In this document: in pieces, positions 1-5,085 of the stretch
Layout of the letters: each line of letters opens with the position of its first letter
Position numbering within the stretch: the first letter of the stretch is position 1
DNA from: Candidatus Kaiserbacteria bacterium
GTDB lineage: Bacteria; Patescibacteria; Paceibacteria; UBA9973; UBA2100
DNA: 5,085 nt
Assembly: GCA_002401495.1 (NCBI GenBank)
Contig: NVTG01000122.1
Span: forward strand, 1 to 5,085
Reading direction: 5' to 3'
Program-made: the position numbers and the translations under genes
The notes under the pieces: generated by a model
The model's input: the letters and a program-made list of their open reading frames with translations, nothing else
Told to the model about the DNA's origin: nothing
Database searches by the model: none

Positions 1-1110
1 GCAATTGTGCAGCCGCAAATGGGAAGTCATATAAAGTACGCTTTTTTGAGCGGCATGCCGGATTTGAGATTGTTTCCGCACGACGAAATTCGCTCCCACT
101 TTTCGGATGCCCTAAAAAGATCAAGAACAAAACTTTTGGGTTATTCAGACCCAGCTGGGCATTTGCCCCTGGTCAAACAGATTGAGGAATACCTGAGACG
201 AGTTCGTGCCGTGAAGGACAGAGGAATTGTAGTTACAAACGGGTCTCAAGAGGCAATTTTTATCGCGGCTCAATTGTTGTTGAAGTCAGGTGATCACGTC
301 GCTGTTGAGGCATCGGGTTATACTCCAGCTTGGCAGGCACTTAGGGCATCGGGTGCCAGTTTGGTCGGAGTTCCTGTCGACTCACAGGGATTGGATGTCG
401 AAGCATTGGAGAAGTTGATTAAGAAGAAAAAAATTCGTTTGATCTACACGACTCCGTTGCACCAATACCCAACTACGGTAACACTTTCGCTTGCTAGGCG
501 GATGCAGTTGTTGGACGTTGCCACCAGGCACGGCATACCGGTTCTTGAGGACGATTACGACCATGAGTTTCATTACAAGTCGCAGCCACTGGCGCCGCTC
601 GCCAGCCAAGATCCAGCAGGAGTCGTTATTTATATTTCGACATTTTCGAAAGTGATGTATCCGTCAGCAAGGGTTGGCTTTATGGCTGTTCCTGAGAGGT
701 ATCATCGGCAATTTAGTGATTTTAAAAGAATCATCTCGAGACAGAACGACGTAGTTACGCAAGATGCAGTTGCCAGGTGGATGAGTGATGGAGGTTTCGA
801 GAGACACATGAGAAAAATGCGTCGCAATTATGAAGTTCGATTGCGCGCACTGGTCGAGTCTTTGCAAAAACTTGATCTCAAAATCATAGAGCCGAGTGGT
901 GGTATGGCATTATGGCTTGATACAGAACAAAATTCAGGTGAGATTGCGATCAAGGCGGCGAGTGCTGGAGTGCACGTTATGCCGGAAGAGTATTTTCTGT
1001 TGAAGAAAAAGAAAGTAGCGACTCACCTGCGCCTTGGTTTTGCGAACCAGACACCGCAAGAAATTGGCCGGGGAATTGCAATTTTGGGTGAGAATATTCT
1101 TAGGGGTTAA
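1..1110 (+). CDS. MocR-family (GntR/aminotransferase) transcriptional regulator, aminotransferase-like domain; 5' partial
   Basis: Pyridoxal-phosphate-dependent fold-type I aminotransferase domain of the kind fused to a GntR winged helix in MocR/GabR regulators. The frame is open to the left edge, so the gene very likely starts upstream. Numbering from the GTG at base 7, I see the domain-opening SGMPDLRLFP (15-24), GYSDPAGH (45-52), VTNGSQEA (76-83), TPLHQYPTT (149-157), LEDDYD (180-185) and STFSK (211-215). By family knowledge Lys215 would form the internal aldimine with PLP, Asp182 and Tyr184 would contact the ring, Arg222 the phosphate, and Arg342 (in HLRLGF) a substrate carboxylate. The spacings Asp-Tyr-Lys-Arg match those I recall for GabR. 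All key PLP residues are present, so cofactor binding is expected. In this family ligand binding at PLP usually switches DNA binding rather than giving turnover. No target gene can be named. A plain aminotransferase without an HTH cannot be excluded. It converges on, and overlaps by 11 bases, the lipoprotein gene. Confidence 0.85.
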   Translation, partial: AIVQPQMGSHIKYAFLSGMPDLRLFPHDEIRSHFSDALKRSRTKLLGYSDPAGHLPLVKQIEEYLRRVRAVKDRGIVVTNGSQEAIFIAAQLLLKSGDHVAVEASGYTPAWQALRASGASLVGVPVDSQGLDVEALEKLIKKKKIRLIYTTPLHQYPTTVTLSLARRMQLLDVATRHGIPVLEDDYDHEFHYKSQPLAPLASQDPAGVVIYISTFSKVMYPSARVGFMAVPERYHRQFSDFKRIISRQNDVVTQDAVARWMSDGGFERHMRKMRRNYEVRLRALVESLQKLDLKIIEPSGGMALWLDTEQNSGEIAIKAASAGVHVMPEEYFLLKKKKVATHLRLGFANQTPQEIGRGIAILGENILRG

Positions 1111-2311
1111 CTGCTATGCCTCGACGCTCAAACTCCGCACGAAAGAGGTCGGTGTGCTTTCCTGAAAATAACTCGAAATCGGTTTGTGAGATTTTTGCGA
1201 ATGCACTGGTAAAGTCATCCGCTGGAGTGATTATTTTCAGATGGTGTTGATAGAGGCGGTCGATGTCGGCGGCGAGGCTCGAGGCATCGTTACGCACCTG
1301 CCACCAAATCGAAGCGTAGACGGTACCCATATTGTAAATGTAACCTTCACCGCCCGAGTCCGTGCAGGCAGCAAATGCCTGGTCGACATTGAGGTCTTTG
1401 TTTTCATCTAGATGACGGCTGAGGCCACAGGCTTGCAGGCCAGAGAGGCGATTCACCCAAGCTTCGCCGAGTGTTGGAGACTCTGGAAAAATTGTTGCGA
1501 CAAAATAGTCGGCTATGCCCGAAGCAATTGCCATTGAACAACCGTTCTTGGCTGTGCAACAATGCCTCGCTTTACTGATCGACTCACCACAGGAGCGGTG
1601 TCCGGCTGTAGGAGGTTGAGAAAATTTACCCTCTGTTGCGTAGTGAAGATTTGCAAGTGCTAAGAAGTAAATCATAAGGCCTGCATTGTGCGAAATTTTA
1701 CCGTCATTTTTGGGTTTGCGCAGGTGAATGGTATTGCCACTGGGGGACCAGCCAGTGAACTCATCATTGAGTACGACCTGTATTTTCTTGTCGATGGCCC
1801 AGAAAGTACCGGTAGTCGAGAGAGTTTTGAAGGCAGCGTGGGTGAGCCAAAAGTAAGCCATCACCTGCCCGAGTTGATCATTGGGATCGTTGCTGGCGCG
1901 AAACTTCCACTTGCCATTATTAGATGAGAGGCGATTGCCTGATGCAGTTTTTACATCGATGGTGCTATTGGTCAGTTCTGTACTATTGGCCGTTACATTG
2001 AAGTTGAGAGCAAGTGTTTGCAAAGTTTCGAGCTCTTCATTTGACGGAAAAATTTCCGCAAAGGTTTTCTTTTCTTGACTCACTGGATTTTTCAAAAATA
2101 TACAGGCATCGTACTCGTCGTTGTTCAGGCACTGGCCGTCGGTTTTGAAAGAGCCTGCAAAACTAAATGTTTCGCCGCTGGATGTTGTTGTTGTTGTTGT
2201 TGTTGTGTCACCGGAAGCAGCGGGACCTGTTTCTGGTTGACTCGGCTCGCAGGATAGGTTGAAGAGCGAAAAAGAAATGATCAGAGCGCTCCACAGTTTT
2301 TTAAAAGGCAT
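1100..2311 (-). CDS. Putative lipoprotein resembling a gluzincin (M4/M36-like) metallopeptidase with lost zinc site
   Basis: 403-residue exported protein of unknown function. I chose the ATG at 2311 over the in-frame TTG at 2317 because a GGAGG lies 8 bases before the ATG but only 2 before the TTG. A basic start (MPFKKLW) and hydrophobic stretch lead to FNLSC with Cys21, a probable though non-canonical lipidation site (Asn at -3). A low-complexity linker with eight Thr (36-43) follows. The rest reads like a thermolysin/fungalysin-type domain: QVMAYFWLTHAAF (149-161), a GNTIHLRKP strand (192-200), a helix starting ISHNAGLM (206-213), IASGIADYF (262-270), and a C-terminal IWWQVRN (335-341) then FELFSGKHTDLFRAEFERRG (379-398). 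Where active enzymes have HExxH this has HNAGL (208-212), and where they have NEGxxDY it has ASGIADY with Ser264. No HExxH occurs anywhere, so peptidase activity is unlikely. Eight further Cys suggest disulfides outside the cytoplasm. It is the second gene of a unit with the S8 peptidase. The coding call is firm; the fold is my inference from memory of family patterns. Confidence 0.8.
   Translation of the reverse strand: MPFKKLWSALIISFSLFNLSCEPSQPETGPAASGDTTTTTTTTSSGETFSFAGSFKTDGQCLNNDEYDACIFLKNPVSQEKKTFAEIFPSNEELETLQTLALNFNVTANSTELTNSTIDVKTASGNRLSSNNGKWKFRASNDPNDQLGQVMAYFWLTHAAFKTLSTTGTFWAIDKKIQVVLNDEFTGWSPSGNTIHLRKPKNDGKISHNAGLMIYFLALANLHYATEGKFSQPPTAGHRSCGESISKARHCCTAKNGCSMAIASGIADYFVATIFPESPTLGEAWVNRLSGLQACGLSRHLDENKDLNVDQAFAACTDSGGEGYIYNMGTVYASIWWQVRNDASSLAADIDRLYQHHLKIITPADDFTSAFAKISQTDFELFSGKHTDLFRAEFERRGIAVNP
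2183..2206 (-). repeat. In-frame (ACA)8 trinucleotide microsatellite encoding Thr8
   Basis: Eight perfect TGT units on the plus strand read as eight consecutive ACA codons in the lipoprotein gene (residues 36-43). The tract sits just after the probable lipidated Cys21, in the flexible tether between membrane anchor and folded domain. Because the unit is three bases, slippage would change tether length without breaking the frame. Confidence 0.95.
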
Positions 2312-3857
2312 CTTCAATGCCTCCAGAAAGTGGCGCGATGATTTGATGTATAACGGTATTGCGAAGTTTTTCGAGGTTCAGTTGGTTACCAGAGAGTACA
2401 GAGTTGGCTAAGTTAGGGTTTTTTGTCGATCCATCTTTGAGTAGATTTTCGATTTCTGAGGGGGTGTAGGGGTATTTGCTCTTGGCAAGGACTGAAATTA
2501 GCAAAGCTGCAGCTCCGGTGACGATGGGTGTGGACATTGATGTGCCATTGAGTGCGCCAAATGAATTATCTGGAAGAGTGGACATGATGCTGTTTGAGCC
2601 AGGTGAGGCAATTTCAACAAAACTACTGCTGAAATTTGAAAAGGGTGATTTAAGGGAGGTCACCGAGTCGATCGCTCCAACAGTGACTACGCCTTGGATA
2701 CCTTTGCCCATAGAAGACGGAGTGCGAGCATTGTCGTCCAGGTCAATTTCGATACCGTCGTTGCCAGCTGAGACGATCACAGGAACTCCTGCGTTCACCG
2801 CGTAGATAAGTGCGTCTTCGACGCCGGCATTGATTGTTGCTCCGCTTAAACTCAAATTAATGATGTCCGCACCATTGTCCACGGCCCAGCGAATGCCGTT
2901 GGCAACATTGGCATACGAGCCCGAACCATTGCCATCTAAAACTTTGACTGCCATGATTTTTACTCCGCGGGGCATGACTCCAGCGACTCCGATGTTGTTA
3001 CCTCCGGCTGCCGCGGCCAGGCCTGCGACATGCGTGCCGTGTTCATCGTCATCCATCGGATCGGTGTCGTCGTTGACAAAGTCAAATCCATGTTCGCCAG
3101 AGGAATTTGTCCACATTTGGCTCGATAAGTCTTGGTGGTTGTAGTCAACTCCCGTGTCGACGATTGCGATAATTACCTTGTCGGCATTACCGCTGGAGCT
3201 CAGTGATGAGTGCAAAAAGAAAGGTTCTGCTTCGACCGCATTGATGTTGGACAACTGTTTCTGTTCGAAGCTTTTTGGATCGTCATAGAATTGATCGGAT
3301 TCCACTTCGCCGTTGTCTGCAATTCCAATTAAGCATTCATCGTGTTTAGATTCTTCGACGAAGTCTTGGCTGTCAGTGTCTTGGGTAATTGTCAGAGAGT
3401 AGGCCTGAATCTTTAATCCCGAGGCATTCAAGCTGTGTGAGACTTGGCCTGAGATGCCCGCGCGGTAGCTTGTTTTCACACAATCGTTGTCGACGATCGC
3501 CATTAGTTCTGTGCCAGCGGGAATATACATTCTAGGTTTCACGCTAGGCATCACAGCTGATTTCACTCCAGGAAACCGTTCTTCTGAGCGAAGTCCGTGA
3601 CGAATAACAACCTTGCGTGTTTTAGAAAATGGCGAGGGGCGCTTATCAATGCGACTTTGCCGTCTAGATTTCGCTAACACTTTGGACTGTCGGGAGGGCC
3701 CTCCCGCTGAAGCAATTCGTCTTTTTTGAATTTGCTCTTGGTCACCGGGAACAGATAGCCAAAGCGTTAGCCAAAAGATCGCGGCGAATGCTAGCATTGA
3801 ACCTATGTAAGAGCGGTTTTTCATGCGTTCTGATCGGGTTTTTTCGGCGTTTTGCAT
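2301..3857 (-). CDS. Subtilisin-family (S8) serine peptidase, membrane-anchored or secreted
   Basis: 518-residue endopeptidase precursor acting outside the cytoplasm. Order: a basic N-terminus; one hydrophobic segment (about 17-37) serving as signal peptide or anchor, with no clear cleavage or lipobox; a strongly basic linker (about 45-99); a probable propeptide (about 108-200) with Cys126 and Cys175; the linker DDPKSFEQKQL (192-202), typical just before S8 catalytic domains; and the catalytic domain (about 220-500). All active-site residues are visible: Asp234 in IVDTGVD, His273 in HGTHVAG, oxyanion Asn366 in SAGND, and Ser440 in NGTSMSTP. It ends in SGNQLNLEKL, the usual closing element of the fold, with no extra C-terminal domain. 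It is therefore expected to be active. The start is the first in-frame ATG after an in-frame stop. Met12 (MKNRS) would give a more standard signal peptide, and neither start has a strong ribosome site. It is the first gene of the unit with the lipoprotein. Its substrate is unknown. Confidence 0.93.
   Translation of the reverse strand: MQNAEKTRSERMKNRSYIGSMLAFAAIFWLTLWLSVPGDQEQIQKRRIASAGGPSRQSKVLAKSRRQSRIDKRPSPFSKTRKVVIRHGLRSEERFPGVKSAVMPSVKPRMYIPAGTELMAIVDNDCVKTSYRAGISGQVSHSLNASGLKIQAYSLTITQDTDSQDFVEESKHDECLIGIADNGEVESDQFYDDPKSFEQKQLSNINAVEAEPFFLHSSLSSSGNADKVIIAIVDTGVDYNHQDLSSQMWTNSSGEHGFDFVNDDTDPMDDDEHGTHVAGLAAAAGGNNIGVAGVMPRGVKIMAVKVLDGNGSGSYANVANGIRWAVDNGADIINLSLSGATINAGVEDALIYAVNAGVPVIVSAGNDGIEIDLDDNARTPSSMGKGIQGVVTVGAIDSVTSLKSPFSNFSSSFVEIASPGSNSIMSTLPDNSFGALNGTSMSTPIVTGAAALLISVLAKSKYPYTPSEIENLLKDGSTKNPNLANSVLSGNQLNLEKLRNTVIHQIIAPLSGGIEDAF
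2320..2324 (-). promoter_or_regulatory. Ribosome binding site (GGAGG) for the lipoprotein gene
   Basis: On the minus strand GGAGG lies 8 bases before the ATG at 2309-2311. It lies inside the last codons of the S8 peptidase gene and decides the start in favour of the ATG over the TTG six bases earlier. Its position, with the upstream stop (2301-2303) just past the start codon, suggests re-initiation by ribosomes finishing the peptidase gene. Confidence 0.75.
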
Positions 3858-3925
3858 AGGCCTAATTACACGACCTGACTACCATAGAACTAAAATACTG
3901 CCCGAGAGATGAGAGCAGGATGCTG

Positions 3926-3939
3926 TGCTAGGCTTAGCA
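3926..3939. promoter_or_regulatory. Short inverted repeat, possible operator
   Basis: TGCTA-GGCT-TAGCA is a perfect 5-base inverted repeat with a 4-base spacer, about 60 bases before the hutI start. A GCTAGC palindrome follows at 3957-3962. Its place in a divergent promoter region makes a regulator site possible. A repeat this short also arises by chance, and as a hairpin it is too weak to be a terminator. Confidence 0.25.
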
Positions 3940-3991
3940 TCTAGACCTATGGACGGGCTAGCTGAACACTGTTACCATCGAAAATCGCAAC

Positions 3992-3995
3992 GGAG
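3992..3995 (+). promoter_or_regulatory. Ribosome binding site (GGAG) for hutI
   Basis: GGAG in a purine-rich CGGAGAGAAAG context ends 6 bases before the ATG at 4002, which supports that start. Confidence 0.75.
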
Positions 3996-4001
3996 AGAAA
4001 G

Positions 4002-5085
4002 ATGGCTGAAAAAACGACTTTATTCACAGATATTGGCGCGATTTTAACACTTGCCGGTGTTGCTCGAAAAGACGGGCGCAGGGTCGAACAGAAAGATCTT
4101 TCGATTCGAAAAAATGTCGCGATGGTTTCACTCAATGGCCGTATTGTTTGGATTGGCTCCCGTGGGAAGGTTCCTGCAGAATACACAGCGAGTTGCAAAA
4201 CGGTGTCGCTAGAGGGACGCACCGTTTTACCGGGGTTTGTTGAGTGTCATACGCATCTAGTTTTTGCGGGAGTCCGTTCCGACGAATTCGAATTGCGTAA
4301 TACCGGCGTATCATATGCTGAAATTGCTAGACGCGGAGGCGGAATTTTATCAACTGTCAAAGCGACAAGAAAGGCTAGCGAAGATGAATTGTATGCTGCT
4401 GCTCAAACAAGATTACAGCGCTTTATTGATCAGGGAGTAACCACCATTGAGGTGAAGTCTGGTTATGGCCTTAAACTCAAAGAAGAAATGAAAATGTTGC
4501 GTGCGGCTCGCCGATTAAAAAAAGCGAGAGTGATCACTAGTTTTTTGGGAGCGCATGCAAAGCCATCAGAGCAGAGGTCGACTCAAAGCTATATCGACCG
4601 CTTGGTAAAAAAAGACCTGAAAGTTTTGGCCGAAAGTGGACTGGCTGATCGAGTCGATATTTTTATCGAAAAGGGATTTTTCACGGTAAAACAAGGCAGA
4701 GAATATTTGCAAAAATCCAAAGACTTGGGGCTGAAACTAACAATTCACGCTGACCAAATAAGTAGGACGGGTGCTGGAGTTTTAGGGGTTGAATTGGCTG
4801 CACAAAGTATCGATCATTTGGTGCAAGTCAGTAAAAAGGACATAGAAAAAATTGCGAATTCATCAACGACGGCCGTTTTGCTACCCGCAGCTGACTACTA
4901 TTTGAAAATGGCCTATCCACCAGCTAGGCAACTGATCGATGTCGGGGCTCGAGTAGCACTTGCCACCGATTTTAATCCAGGCAGTAGTCCGACTCAAGAT
5001 CTTGCAACGGTCGGTCTGATGGCGCGAATCGAGATGAAGATGGCGTTGCCTGAGGTCATAGCGAGCTACACTTACAATGCCGCTT
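4002..5085 (+). CDS. hutI: Imidazolonepropionase (3' partial)
   Basis: Third enzyme of histidine degradation: hydrolyses 4-imidazolone-5-propanoate to N-formimino-L-glutamate in the cytoplasm. It is a metal-dependent amidohydrolase. 361 residues are in the window and the frame is open at the right edge; the family is usually a little over 400 residues, so only about 45-50 C-terminal residues are missing. Visible motifs are LPGFVECHTHLVFAG (76-90) with metal ligands His83 and His85, the RGGGI loop (111-115), EVKSGYGL (150-157), FLGAHA (181-186) with substrate-site His185, TIHADQIS (247-254) with metal ligand His249, and ATDFNPGSSP (321-330) with metal ligand Asp323. These positions agree nearly residue for residue with those I recall for Bacillus subtilis HutI. 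Position 252 is Gln, as I recall for Pseudomonas-type enzymes, rather than the Glu of the Bacillus type. The start has a good ribosome site. Other hut genes may lie downstream, outside the window; none lies upstream. Confidence 0.96.
   Translation, partial: MAEKTTLFTDIGAILTLAGVARKDGRRVEQKDLSIRKNVAMVSLNGRIVWIGSRGKVPAEYTASCKTVSLEGRTVLPGFVECHTHLVFAGVRSDEFELRNTGVSYAEIARRGGGILSTVKATRKASEDELYAAAQTRLQRFIDQGVTTIEVKSGYGLKLKEEMKMLRAARRLKKARVITSFLGAHAKPSEQRSTQSYIDRLVKKDLKVLAESGLADRVDIFIEKGFFTVKQGREYLQKSKDLGLKLTIHADQISRTGAGVLGVELAAQSIDHLVQVSKKDIEKIANSSTTAVLLPAADYYLKMAYPPARQLIDVGARVALATDFNPGSSPTQDLATVGLMARIEMKMALPEVIASYTYNAA

Larger units (their letters stand above)
3858..4001. promoter_or_regulatory. Divergent intergenic region between S8 peptidase and hutI
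   Basis: This 144-base gap is the only place for promoters of both the minus-strand peptidase unit and plus-strand hutI. I see no convincing paired -35/-10 for either direction. Candidate -10-like hexamers are TAAAAT at 3891-3896 (plus strand, toward hutI, which would give a leader of about 100 bases) and TATGGT on the minus strand at about 3883-3888 (toward the peptidase). Neither has a good TTGACA-like partner at 16-18 bases. I saw no palindrome resembling the TGTATATACA type linked to HutC repressors. Confidence 0.4.

Noticed and set aside
7..21. GTG at 7 or ATG at 19 as a true start making a stand-alone aminotransferase
   Set aside because: The frame is open to the window edge, no ribosome site can be seen, and the domain pattern is that of MocR proteins, which carry an N-terminal HTH. 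A truncated view is more likely.
1091..1100. AGAATATTCT perfect 10-base palindrome at the convergent gene ends
   Set aside because: It is AT-rich, has no loop and no T tract, and lies in coding sequence, so it is not a convincing terminator or operator.
2075..2257. Plus-strand reading frame with a run of cysteines (CCCCCCCC)
   Set aside because: It is only the antisense reading of the ACA repeat in the lipoprotein gene and has no credible start region or family pattern.
2309..2317. TTG at 2317 as the lipoprotein start
   Set aside because: GGAGG would be only 2 bases away. The ATG at 2311 has an 8-base spacing and still gives a full signal peptide.
2476..3148. Reading frames on either strand inside the S8 peptidase gene
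   Set aside because: They are frame shadows of the catalytic domain, which accounts for this stretch fully.
3947..4314. Minus-strand reading frames opposite the start of hutI
   Set aside because: They lie antisense to the strongly recognisable HutI coding sequence and show no family motif of their own.

Overview
This 5,085-base window holds four protein genes packed almost end to end. There are no RNA genes, mobile elements or CRISPR arrays that I can see. Base composition is moderate (by eye, mid-to-high 40s % GC). The mix of a Thr-repeat lipoprotein, a secreted subtilase and a hut gene fits a Gram-negative bacterium. Bdellovibrionota or a related deltaproteobacterial-type lineage is my best guess, but it rests on protein style rather than a marker gene and is weak.

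Layout. (1) Bases 1-1110, plus strand: the aminotransferase-like domain of a MocR/GntR-type regulator. It is cut by the left edge, so any DNA-binding domain lies outside. (2) Bases 1100-2311, minus strand: a probable lipoprotein. Its fold-level sequence pattern resembles a thermolysin/fungalysin-type metallopeptidase, but the zinc-binding residues appear to be missing. (3) Bases 2301-3857, minus strand: a membrane-anchored or secreted subtilisin-family (S8) serine peptidase with a complete catalytic set. (4) Bases 4002-5085, plus strand: imidazolonepropionase (hutI), cut by the right edge before its last roughly 45-50 residues.

How they fit together. The peptidase and lipoprotein genes form a two-gene minus-strand unit. 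The peptidase stop lies inside the start region of the lipoprotein gene (11-base overlap), with a good ribosome binding site within the peptidase gene, so they are probably co-transcribed and translationally coupled. The unit ends by running 11 bases into the convergent MocR-like gene. hutI is transcribed divergently from the peptidase gene across a 144-base gap, the only sizeable intergenic space, and belongs to histidine degradation. Nothing links it functionally to the peptidase pair.

Most interesting point: an apparently active secreted serine peptidase paired in one operon with an apparently dead metallopeptidase-like lipoprotein. The fold assignment comes from motif reading alone and would need a structure or profile search to confirm.
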